Positions 1-9,800 of a stretch of DNA of 57,704 nucleotides are shown here, one piece after another (positions within the stretch are counted from its first letter, which is position 1; every line of letters begins with the position of its first letter). The stretch is taken from NCBI GenBank assembly GCA_964463485.1, contig CAYXDO010000065.1, forward strand, positions 1-57,704. Reading direction: 5' to 3'. The translations under genes were made by a program, and so were the position numbers. The notes beneath the pieces were generated by a model. The model did no database searches, was not told the origin of the DNA, and saw only the letters and a program-made list of their open reading frames with translations. This DNA comes from CAYXDO01 sp964463485 (GTDB lineage Bacteria > Myxococcota > Kuafuiibacteriia > Kuafuiibacteriales > Kuafuiibacteriaceae).

Positions 1-196
1 ACGCGCAACCCGAGGGAGGCGCCGTTCCCGGTCGGGTTGACTCTCGACTCGCGGCCGTGCAGTCATAGAGCTCGGGAGGAATGAGGGGCCCGGCGAAGAG
101 TCGACCCGAGTCGGGGAGCCCAGCATCGGCGGTGTTGGGGCTGGAAGTCTCCGAGCATCCAACGAGAGTCAGAGCCACGACCAACTGCGTCCTCAT
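1..196 (-). CDS. Putative lipoprotein, N-terminal fragment (truncated by window edge)
   Basis: The frame opens at ATG 196-194 on the minus strand and runs off the left edge with no stop, so only about 65 codons are present. The N-terminus MRTQLVVALTLVGC is a short secretion signal with a lipobox ending at Cys14. It is followed by a polar linker rich in Ser, Thr, Pro and Asp, and then by the start of a mature region containing PPELYDC. This indicates a lipid-anchored envelope protein. The function cannot be told from the fragment. The arrangement resembles Cys-containing leader regions of secreted phosphodiesterase or hydrolase lipoproteins in myxobacteria, but that is only an impression. No strong ribosome binding site is visible. 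It is divergent from the lipoprotein gene at 547. Confidence 0.55.
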   Translation of the reverse strand, partial: MRTQLVVALTLVGCSETSSPNTADAGLPDSGRLFAGPLIPPELYDCTAASRESTRPGTAPPSGCA

Positions 197-546
197 CCAC
201 CCATGCTGAAAGGCGTGGGGTGCACGAGTCAACGAAACGCAGTCCGAGACAGACCGCTATCTGGGACGCGAACGACTCATTCGTCGCCGGTCGAGCCCGG
301 CGGGTGCGCCGCGTGTCTTCGTCCGGAAGCTCCCAACCCTCGGCCGCTTGATGTTCCATGTCGAGGGCCTCCGCCTTCGTTCGACACTCGGTCACGATCC
401 TGCCCGGAAACGGACACTATTTGCATGTATGGCGCTCCTTCCGAAAAATTGACACTTGCGGATTCCGGATAACCTCGATTTCCGGCGCTCCTTCGCGACC
501 CGCGGATGGGCACTGCCTTTGCACTCCCCTCCCTTCGGAGCTTCGT
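197..546. other. Divergent intergenic region without a supported gene
   Basis: This 350-bp spacer lies between two divergently transcribed lipoprotein genes and should hold both promoters. A perfect TTGACA occurs at 449-454, but no convincing -10 element follows at 16-18 bp, so no promoter is called. Short frames here lack coding character. Confidence 0.5.
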
Positions 547-1821
547 GTGGAGATCGGAGGACGCGCCGCGACCATTTTCGTCGCGGCACTCATCTCGTCA
601 TGTGAAGGAGACGATCGCGACGCGTCCGAACCTGGCCGAGCGTCGATCCTCGTATCAAGCACGAGGGGGCCCACTGAGGGCGCCGATGTCGTGTTTCACG
701 ACTCGGCGGGCGTTCCCAGTGCTCACTTGAAAACAAATAGCAGCGGTCGAGCATCGGCGTCCGTCACTTCAGGAGGGATGATCACCGCGCTCGTGGCCGA
801 CGGTGCCCGCCGGCATCGGGTCACATTCAGCGGTGTAAGAGCGGGCGACGCGATCGAGCTGGTCGCACCGAGCCTCGACGTGGAGTTTGTGGGCACCGCC
901 TCGCTGAGCGTCGGAGCTCGCCCGGGAGCGGCGGTCTACGTCTTCGAGACGGGTTGCTCCTCCCTGTACACAGCGGACGTCGCGGACCCGATTGCCCTGG
1001 AAATCAGAAGCAATTGCCTCGATCGAGAGGGCGCTCTGAACGTGCTCGTCAGCGCCTTGGACGAGAACGCGAGCCTCCTGGCGGTGACCTCGACGCGAAA
1101 TGCCGAGTGGCGACGACCGATGAGCGTGAGCATGACGGTCTGGCGTGACGTCACCCGACTCGACGTGGAGGCCGCGCGAGCGCCTCCTGGCACGGTAGGT
1201 TTCCTGACCAAGCTCGCGTACGATACGGCCGGAGTCATCATCGAAGGTCCTTCGACTGCAGTCCGCCTCGCGCCGGGCCAACGCGCCCTACTTGCTGTCG
1301 TCTATGCGCCTGAGTTCGCAGACCAGCTCGTATCGGAGAGCAGCGTCCTATTCGGCTCCAGCATCGAATCCATCGACGGCTCCTCCGCCATCCTAGAACG
1401 CTCCTCTAGCCCTCCCGCGGCGCGGTCCTTCGATCTGTCGGTCGACTGCCTCCCGCAGGTGTTCCGTCCGGCCACTGACCCGATCCGACGCCGGGTGGTT
1501 TGGACGAGCGCCGAACAAGTGAGTAACGCGGATGCAGCCATCGTCAGCTTCGATTGGACGGAGCGCGGGAGCGAGCGCGACTCATGGGTCGTGATCACGG
1601 CGGCGACCGCTACGTCCGCGCAGATGCCGTCGCTGCCCGAGGACCTCATCCCCTGGGCTCCAGGCTGGACCGCGCGGTTCGAACCGGGACGCGTCCAGAT
1701 CATCGATGCGGATTGGATGACTTCGTACGATCAGTTTCGCAATGAGTTTAGGTCTCCGCTTCAGTTGGATGCCATTCCTCTTCCAGACGGCGGACGGCTG
1801 AGGGTCGCCAAGGGGGAGTGA
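547..1821 (+). CDS. Lipoprotein with an Ig-like or carboxypeptidase-regulatory-like N-terminal domain
   Basis: The frame is open from further upstream. GTG 547 is the preferred start because it follows a GGAG box with short spacing and gives a 424-residue protein beginning with a compact signal peptide (MEIGGRAATIFVAALISSC) ending in a lipobox at Cys19. The upstream part of the frame (from 358) has no signal character. After an acidic linker, about residues 30-110 read like a small beta-sandwich of the carboxypeptidase-regulatory or Ig type: a substitution-rich strand pattern with GADVVFHDSAG, then SGRASASV, then GMITALV. The remainder has no recognisable catalytic motif. It is probably an envelope-anchored surface protein of unknown role. 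It stands alone, 113 bp before cysK. The lipoprotein nature is well supported; the domain assignment is tentative. Confidence 0.7.
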   Translation: MEIGGRAATIFVAALISSCEGDDRDASEPGRASILVSSTRGPTEGADVVFHDSAGVPSAHLKTNSSGRASASVTSGGMITALVADGARRHRVTFSGVRAGDAIELVAPSLDVEFVGTASLSVGARPGAAVYVFETGCSSLYTADVADPIALEIRSNCLDREGALNVLVSALDENASLLAVTSTRNAEWRRPMSVSMTVWRDVTRLDVEAARAPPGTVGFLTKLAYDTAGVIIEGPSTAVRLAPGQRALLAVVYAPEFADQLVSESSVLFGSSIESIDGSSAILERSSSPPAARSFDLSVDCLPQVFRPATDPIRRRVVWTSAEQVSNADAAIVSFDWTERGSERDSWVVITAATATSAQMPSLPEDLIPWAPGWTARFEPGRVQIIDADWMTSYDQFRNEFRSPLQLDAIPLPDGGRLRVAKGE

Positions 1822-1934
1822 GATTTCGGCGCATCCGGCACCGACCGGACGCTCGCACGACCGGAGGTTGGCGTCGTGATGGATGGGGCCCTCCCGGGCT
1901 TGCCGCAGGCCGAGGTCGCCGGTATTGAGTCCCC

Positions 1935-2915
1935 ATGACGACGCCCGGCTGGTTCTTCGACAACGCTCTTTCTATCGGTCGCACGCCTCTGGTCCGCCTC
2001 AACCGAGTGACCGACGGCGCCAGCGCGACGGTGCTGGCCAAGATCGAAGGCCGGAACCCGGCCTATTCGGTGAAATGCAGGATCGGGGCGGCGATGGTCT
2101 GGGATGCGGAGAAGCGCGGCTTACTCGGACCAGGTAAGGAGATCGTGGAGCCCACCAGCGGCAACACCGGGATCGCGCTCGCGTTCGTCGCGGCGGCTCG
2201 CGGCTATCCGATCACGCTCACGATGCCCGAGACCATGAGCATGGAGCGCAGAAAGCTCCTGATTGCCTACGGCGCCAAGCTTGTCCTCACCGAAGGGGCT
2301 CGCGGCATGACGGGCGCGGTGGCCAAGGCCGAAGAGATCGCCGCCTCCGATCCGCGCTTCGTATTGCTCCAGCAATTCAGGAATCCCGCAAACCCGGCGA
2401 TTCACGAGACCACCACCGGCCCCGAGATTTGGGAAGACACCGCAGGCGCGATCGACATTTTGGTCAGCGGCGTCGGGACGGGCGGGACCATCACGGGCGT
2501 GTCGCGATACATCAAGCACACCAAGGGAAAGGCGATTCACTCCGTTGCGGTCGAGCCTACGGCCAGCCCGGTGCTGACTCAGAAGCGCGCGGGCGAGCCC
2601 CAAAAACCTGGGCCCCACAAAATCCAGGGTATCGGGGCGGGTTTCATTCCCGAGATCTTGGACCTCGCCATGGTGGACTCGGTGGAGCAAGTCACCAACG
2701 AGGAGGCGGTGAGTTACGCACGGAGACTCGCTCGCGAGGAAGGCATTCTCTCTGGGATCTCTTGCGGCGCGGCCGCTGCCGTCGCCGTCCGAATCGCCAA
2801 GCGACCCGAGAACGCAGGAAAGACCATCGTCGTCGTGCTTCCAGACTCCGGCGAGCGTTATTTGAGCTCCATCCTGTTCGAAGGGATGTTCACCGCGGAT
2901 GGACTCCCGTCGTGA
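1935..2915 (+). CDS. cysK: Cysteine synthase A (O-acetylserine sulfhydrylase)
   Basis: This PLP enzyme makes L-cysteine from O-acetylserine and sulfide in the cytoplasm, the last step of cysteine biosynthesis. At 326 residues it has the usual family length. The Schiff-base lysine is Lys47 in NPAYSVKCRIG, where Cys follows the Lys as in enterobacterial CysK. The substrate loop TSGNTG is at about 74-79, the PLP phosphate loop GTGGT at about 181-185, and PDSGERY lies near the C-terminus. The ATG at 1935 places the first conserved strand (IGRTPLVRL) at the normal distance. The stop codon overlaps the GTG of cysE by 4 nt, implying translational coupling and a shared transcript. CysK and CysE are known to form the cysteine synthase complex. 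Confidence 0.95.
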   Translation: MTTPGWFFDNALSIGRTPLVRLNRVTDGASATVLAKIEGRNPAYSVKCRIGAAMVWDAEKRGLLGPGKEIVEPTSGNTGIALAFVAAARGYPITLTMPETMSMERRKLLIAYGAKLVLTEGARGMTGAVAKAEEIAASDPRFVLLQQFRNPANPAIHETTTGPEIWEDTAGAIDILVSGVGTGGTITGVSRYIKHTKGKAIHSVAVEPTASPVLTQKRAGEPQKPGPHKIQGIGAGFIPEILDLAMVDSVEQVTNEEAVSYARRLAREEGILSGISCGAAAAVAVRIAKRPENAGKTIVVVLPDSGERYLSSILFEGMFTADGLPS

Positions 2916-3826
2916 GTACGCCGCGCGGCGCGTGGGATATCGCGAGCGTCGTAGACGCGCTCCGCGAGTCCCGGGGGCCCGAAGAAGACGAGGCGTTTTG
3001 GGCCGTTTCCGGCCGCCGCGAGCCGCCCACGCGCGACGGGCTGGAAGGGATCGTGCACGCCCTTCGCCAGGTCCTCTTTCCCGAATACTTCGGGCCACCG
3101 ACCCTGACCGATCGGGGCGTCGATTATTTCGTCGGCCACACGCTCGATGTCGCACTCAGGGGACTCATGATCGAAGTGGAGCGGGAGCTCCGACTCAAAC
3201 ACGACGAAGATCCCAAGGCTCGGGCTACCGACATCGCCGGAGGCCTCGCCGACCGGCTCCCGGAGATCCGCCGCGCGCTCGACACGGATATCCAAGCGGC
3301 TTTCGATGGTGATCCGGCGGCCAAGAGTATCCTCGAGATTCTACTCTGTTACCCAGGGCTCACCGCGATCCTTCACCATCGACTCGCCCACGTGCTCTTC
3401 GAGCTCGGCGCGATGCTGTCTGCGCGAGTCATTTCGGAGGTCTCCCACTCGATCACCGCCATCGACATCCATCCCGGCGCGAAGATCGGCCCCAGCTTCT
3501 TCATCGACCACGGGACCGGCGTCGTGATCGGCGAGACGACCGTGATTGGCTCGAGAGTGCGACTTTATCAGGGCGTCACTTTGGGGGCTCGCAACTTCCC
3601 AGTCGACGCGAGCGGGCGTATCGTGCGGGGCGCGCCGAGGCATCCCGTCGTGGAGGACGACGTCATCATTTACGCCGGCGCGACGGTGCTGGGCCGGATC
3701 TCGATCGGGCGGGGCTCCGTGATCGGAGGCTCGGTTTGGCTGACTGAATCCGTGCCAGCAGGGAGTCGGGTGACGCAGGCGCAGTCGAGGCGCAGCGACT
3801 CGTTCGCGGACGGAGGCGGGATCTGA
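2912..3826 (+). CDS. cysE: Serine O-acetyltransferase
   Basis: It acetylates L-serine with acetyl-CoA to give O-acetylserine, the substrate of CysK. The start GTG 2912 overlaps the cysK stop (GTGA), giving 304 residues; the frame is open much further upstream only as a shadow of cysK. An alpha-helical N-terminal part (about 1-170) precedes a left-handed beta-helix of hexapeptide repeats (about 180-290: HPGAKIG, VVIGETTVIG, VLGRISIGRGSVIGG). The catalytic pair is visible as Asp185 (IDIHPGA) and His200 (DHGTG), spaced 15 residues apart as in the E. coli enzyme. The C-terminal extension, which in CysE proteins inserts into the CysK active site, ends in GGI; an Ile terminus is what CysK binding needs. 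It lies 65 bp upstream of the giant multiheme gene. Confidence 0.93.
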   Translation: MSTPRGAWDIASVVDALRESRGPEEDEAFWAVSGRREPPTRDGLEGIVHALRQVLFPEYFGPPTLTDRGVDYFVGHTLDVALRGLMIEVERELRLKHDEDPKARATDIAGGLADRLPEIRRALDTDIQAAFDGDPAAKSILEILLCYPGLTAILHHRLAHVLFELGAMLSARVISEVSHSITAIDIHPGAKIGPSFFIDHGTGVVIGETTVIGSRVRLYQGVTLGARNFPVDASGRIVRGAPRHPVVEDDVIIYAGATVLGRISIGRGSVIGGSVWLTESVPAGSRVTQAQSRRSDSFADGGGI

Positions 3827-3891
3827 TTGCGCGCTGGCCAGGAAGGCCAAAAAGATTCACCCGATCGCAGACCTGGGGCGACGCACTGCAA

Positions 3892-6800
3892 ATGTTGCGC
3901 AAGTTCTCGGCTTTCGCAGCGTGTCTGTTCGCGTTTTCCTGCACGGACGACACGACTTCGGAGGTGCCGAACGACGGTTGCCGAACTTGTCACGGTTCCC
4001 GCGCCAATGCAGCTCCGCCCAAGGCCCTCGACGGGTCGACCGACGTGTCGGCCCGCGGAGTGGGGGCGCACCAGGCGCACGTTTTGGGTCTGCGGCTCGC
4101 GCGGCCCGTCGCGTGCGAGGAGTGCCACGTTCGGCCAGAGACAATCGACTCTCCGGGCCACCTCGACGGGCAGCCCTTTGCCGAGCTGGTGTTTGGGCCC
4201 CTCTCGAGCGCGGACGGAGCCGCTGCGACCTTCGATTCGGCCACCCTGACTTGCGCGAATTATTGCCATGGCGCGACTCTAGAGGGAGGCGCCACGACGC
4301 GACCTCTTTGGACGCGAGTCGACGGTACTCAGTCCGAGTGCGGGTCCTGCCATGGATTGCCACCGCCGGCTCCGCATCCAGCGGTGGAGGATTGTTCTCT
4401 CTGCCACGCCACCGCCGCGCCCGATCGTACTCTCAAAGACCCGACTCGGCACGCCGACGGAAAGGTCGACGTCGTCGACATCTCCGAGTGCAGCTCTTGT
4501 CACGGTTCGAGGCTCAACCCAGCTCCTCCGAAAGATCTTGCAGGCTCGGGCGCGACGACCTCTCTCGGAGTGGGCGCTCACCAGACTCACCTAAATGGCG
4601 GGTCATTTTCACGAAGCATCGCGTGCGCGGAGTGCCACTTGGTTCCGGACGAGCTCGACTCGGCGGGGCACGTCGACTCCGTGCTCCCTGTGGAGCTCGA
4701 TTTCAATGGCGTCGCGGGCAAGCGCGACGCGGAGACTTCGTGGGACCGCGGCACCGCAAAGTGTTCGGATAGTTACTGCCACGGTAGCCGGCTCGAAGGT
4801 GCTCGGCCCGATTATCAGCCCAAGTGGACGGTCGTCGATGGGACCGAGGCCAAGTGCGGTCGTTGCCACGCGCTCCCGCCGCCGGAGCCGCACCCTGCCA
4901 ACGACCGTTGCGAGCTCTGCCATTTGCCCACCGCCGGCCCGAATCACACTGTCGCCAATCGCGCGACCCACGTGAATGGTCAGGTCGAAGTCGCCGTCGA
5001 CGGCTGCACCGGCTGCCACGGATCGCAACTCAACCTAGCCCCGCCCAAGGACTCCGACGGTCGTTCGGATACTCAGCTGCGCTCGGTGGGCGCGCATCAG
5101 ACGCACGTGCTCGGCGGCCGCGGATCCCTGCCGGTTCCATGCGACGCCTGCCACCTCGTACCCTCGGCGCTCGACGCGCCTGGACACCGCGACACGCCGG
5201 CCCCCGCCGAGGTCCTCTTCGGTGGGCTCGCTACTCACTCGGGCGCCGTACCGATGTGGGACGGAACCACCTGCGGGAACACTTATTGTCACACGGTCTC
5301 CTCGACCGCAGGAGGGACTCGGCCAGCACCCTCCTGGACGAAAGTCGACGGGACCGAGGCCGCCTGTGGGTCGTGCCACGGCCTTCCCCCGCCGGCTCCT
5401 CACCCCGACAGCGAGGCGTGCCTCCTGTGCCACGGGCCCACCGCGGGACCTGCGCTCACCATCGCCAACCCAGCCACGCACGTCGACGGGACTCTGCAAG
5501 TCACCGACGGACAGTGTGCCTCCTGCCACGGCTCTGGGTCGCAACCCGCTCCACCCAAGGATCTCACCGGCCGGTCCGATCCGAACCTGCCTACGATCGG
5601 AGCTCACCGTACTCACGTGGAGGGTCCGAGCGGGATCTCTCGACCGGTGGCCTGTACGGAGTGCCACCTGGTCCCGGCGCGCCTCGAGAGCCCAGGCCAC
5701 GTCGACACCGAAGCTCCCGCCGAGCTCACTTTCGGACCGCTCGCCTCCAACGCTTCGGCGACGCCCGCATTCGAAGCGATGAGTGCGACATGTTCGAGTG
5801 TATACTGCCACGGATCGTCGATGGACGGTCGCGCCACTCGTCCGGAGTGGACGCGCACCGACGGATCTCAGACCACTTGCTCGGGCTGTCACGGGTTCCC
5901 GCCCGGCGGAGACCACCCGCGCGACGATCGCTGCGGCCTCTGCCACCTACCGACGGCAGGGCAGGGGGACGCGATCGCGGACCCCACGACGCACATCGAC
6001 GGGCGCCTCCAGGTCGCCAAGGACTGCGACTCGTGCCATGGGCTGAGTGGACAATCGGCGCCCCCTCGCGACCTCGACGGTCGCTCGGATACCCAGCAGT
6101 TGGGGGTCGGTTCCCATGAAACTCACCTGAGCGGCGGAAAGACCGCTCGGCCCGTGGCCTGTACCGAGTGCCACGTCGTTCCGCTCGAGCTCGACGATCC
6201 AGGCCACGTAGATACTGATCGGCCGGCCGAGCTCGTCTTTGGCTCGCTCTCCGGTCTGCGCCGCCGCCCCTCGTGGACCGCCCCCACTTGCGGAGATACT
6301 TATTGCCACGGCGGCGTCGGCGGATCGGTACCCAACCCGGTCTGGAACCTCGTCGATGGAACTCAGGCCGAGTGCGGCGGGTGCCACGGCGTCCCTCCTC
6401 CCACGCCTGTTCATGCACCGGGCGGCGATTGCTCGAACTGCCACCTGCCGACCGCCGGCCCGAACCGAACGATCGCCAACCCATCCCATCACGTCGACGG
6501 GATCTTGGACGTGACGGACCTCGACTGCAACTCATGCCATGGCGACGCCGACTCTCCGGCGCCTCCGAAGGATCTCGACAACGCGACCTCCAACACCGAT
6601 CCGAACGTGGGCGCTCACCGTGTCCACCTCGCGGGTGGAGAACACTCGGCAGCGGTGGCGTGCTCGACGTGTCACTTGGTTCCCGTCCATCGCGACGACC
6701 CTGGGCACGTGGACTCCGATCGGCCCGCCGAGCTGCGTTTCTCCGGGCGTGCGTCGGCCGAGAGTCACACGCCGAGCTACGCGAACGGATCCTGCGCCAG

Positions 6801-9800
6801 CACGTACTGTCACGCGGGTCCGGGGGCTTCGGGCGCTGAGCCGGCGTGGAACACCGTCGGGCCGCTGGATTGTGGCTCTTGCCACGGCATGCCGCCGCCC
6901 GCCCCACACCCGGCGCGATCGAATTGCGAGACGTGCCACGGACCCGTCGCCGGTTCGAATCAAACGATTGCGACCAAGGATCGGCACGCCGACGGCACGG
7001 TCGACGTCGACACGTCTCGCTGTGACTCCTGCCATGGCTCCCCGACCAACGCCGCTCCGCCGCGTGACCTCGACAATCGAACTCAGGCTACCGAGCTGAC
7101 CGTCGGCGCCCACCAAGTGCACCTTTTGGGTGGTGCGGGCTCGCGACCGGTCGAATGCGCCGAGTGCCATGTCGTCCCCGCCGCCCTCACCGATCCTGGT
7201 CACATCGATTCAGGAGCTCCCGCGGAGCTCACGTTCGGTGTGATCGCGACGAAGAACGCGTCTCCGAGGTGGGACCACGCCTCCGGCACTTGCGCCACGA
7301 CCTACTGCCACGTCGATTCTACGCCCGTCTGGACGGAGCCCGGCTCGGCCCCCTGCGGCAGCTGCCATGGGTTGCCTCCTTCGGCGCCGCACCCGCGCGG
7401 CTCGAGGTGTGAGCTCTGCCATCTCCCGACCGCGGGCCCCGGTCAGACCATCGCGAGCCGAGCGACACACGTCGACGGCAACGTACAAGCCGCGATCGAG
7501 AGTTGTGTGGGTTGCCACGGAACCGATCAGAACCTCGCGCCCCCTACCGATACCACCGGTCAGACGTCGACGAGCCTTCGGACTGTAGGTTCTCACCAGA
7601 CTCACCTCTCGGGCGGACGCTTTGGTCGCCCGGTGGCCTGCACCGAGTGCCACCTCGTACCCATCACCGTGGAGGAAGCCGGTCATGCGGACACGCCACC
7701 TCCAGCGGAGCTCCGCTTTGGGTCCATCTCGGCGCTCGACGGACACTCTCCGGCTTGGAACGGCTCGACCTGCGCGGACTCCTACTGTCATGCCGGAGCC
7801 GGCGCGACGAAGCCCGCACCCGTGTGGACTGCGGTCGGCGGCGGAGAAGCAGCCTGCGGCGCCTGTCATGGGTTGCCACCCCCGGCGCCTCACCCAACCA
7901 ACGAAAACTGCGCGCTCTGCCACGCTCCAACCGCCGGACCGGGTCTCACCATCGCCGATCGGACGACTCACTTGAACGGGCAGCTCGAAGTCACCTCTGG
8001 GGACTGCGCGGACTGCCATGGCTCTGCGACGAGCGCGGCTCCGCCCTATGACTTGTCCCTGAGATCGGATCCGACGTTCCAGACGGTGGGTGCGCACCGC
8101 GCTCACCTCGAAGCTCCGTCGGCGCTCGCCGCGCCGGTGGCCTGCAACGAGTGCCACGTCGTTCCCACCGAGCTCGACAGCCCGGGACACGTCGACACGC
8201 CTGCTCCTGCGGAAGTTCGCTTTGGCGCGCGCGGCTCGGCCGCTGGCTTGGCGGGAAGTTACGATCCGCTCGCCGGCACTTGTCTGACTTACTGTCACGG
8301 AGCTACGCTCGATCGACCCACGCCGGATCCGGTCTGGACTCAGGCGGACGGCTCGGAGCGAGCGTGTGGAGCGTGCCACGGTCTGCCGCCGGAGGTCGCT
8401 CACCCCCAGGACGATCGCTGCGAGCTTTGCCACTTGCCCACCGCGGGACCGAATCGGACCGTCGCGAACCCAGCCACACATATCGACGGTATCGTTCAGG
8501 CCGTGACGGGGTGCGATGGGTGCCATGGGCAGGGCGGTAACTCGGCTCCGCCCATGGATTTGGACCACGAGACCCTCACGACGCGGATCACGGTCGGAGC
8601 GCACCAAACTCACTTGACCGGTGGAGCCGCGGGTCGAGCGGTTGCCTGCAGCGAGTGTCATCTCGTTCCTGACGCCCTAGATAGCCCCGGCCACGTCGAC
8701 ACCGCGCGACCGGCGGAGCTCTCGTTCGGAGCGATCGCCACGGCGCGAAGCTTTTCCCCGGCCTGGACCAGCCCAACCTGCTCCAACACGGAATGCCATG
8801 GCGGAGTAGGGGCTTCGAACCCACGTCCGACGTGGAACGTGGTCAACGGAGCCCAGGCCGTCTGCGGCTCTTGTCACGGGATCCCGCCGAACACGCCGGA
8901 CCACCGATCGGCGAACGATTGTTCGACCTGCCACCTCCCGACAGCCGGGCCTGGCCAGACCATCGCCAATCGAGCGACTCACGTCGACGGGATCGTGCAG
9001 GTCACCTCGCTCGACTGTATGAGTTGCCATGGTGACGCCACGAGCTCATCGCCGCCCGTCGATTTGATGGGGAACAACGCGAGCACGGACACTCAGGTCG
9101 GCGCGCACCGAGCCCACCTGTCGGGCGGCGTCTCGTCGGCGCCGGTGGCTTGCGCCACCTGTCACTTCGTGCCCATTCAGACGGCCGACCCGGGCCACAA
9201 CGACACGCCTGCTCCGGCCGAAGTCATCTTCTCGGGGCTCGCCGCGGCGGGGGGAGAGACGCCTTCGTACTCATCGGGGACCTGCGGATCGACCTACTGT
9301 CACGCGGGCAACGGCGCTTCGAATCCGGCGCCGTTCTGGTCTCAGCCGGGCTCGTCGCCTTGCGGGAGTTGCCACGGGCTGCCGCCTCCCTTCCCGCATC
9401 CCCAGCAGAACGCTTGTGAGAGTTGCCATGCGCCGGTAGCCGGTCCGGGGCAGACGATCGCCGACCGTGCGCGCCACGGCGACGGGCGACTCGATGTCAT
9501 CGACACCAGCTGCGAGCGTTGCCATGGCTCGACTCAGAGCCCGGCTCCGCCGGTCGATTTGGCCGGGAACGCCGATCCGACGATCGTGACGGTCGGCGCC
9601 CATCAGGTTCACCTCTTTGGAGGTGCGTCGAGTCGGGCATTGAGTTGCGACGAGTGTCATGTCGTTCCGACCGAGCTCAACAGTCCGGGTCATATCGACT
9701 CTTCGGCGCCGGCCGAGCTGACCTTCGGCGCCCTCGCGAAGGCTGGCGGCGCGCAGCCCAGTTGGAATCGAGCCTCCGCGGGTTGTGCCAACACATATTG

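Noticed and set aside
449..454. TTGACA box upstream of the lipoprotein at 547.
   Set aside because: No -10 hexamer at suitable spacing; a perfect hexamer alone is weak evidence.
7210..8661. Long minus-strand frame of 483 codons opposite the giant cytochrome (others at 10732-11691 and 12877-13701, and plus-strand shadows such as 4824-6119).
   Set aside because: They arise from the GC-rich repeating sequence of the multiheme gene. The true frame has the CxxCH pattern, signal peptide and unit conservation; the shadows are Arg-rich without domains.
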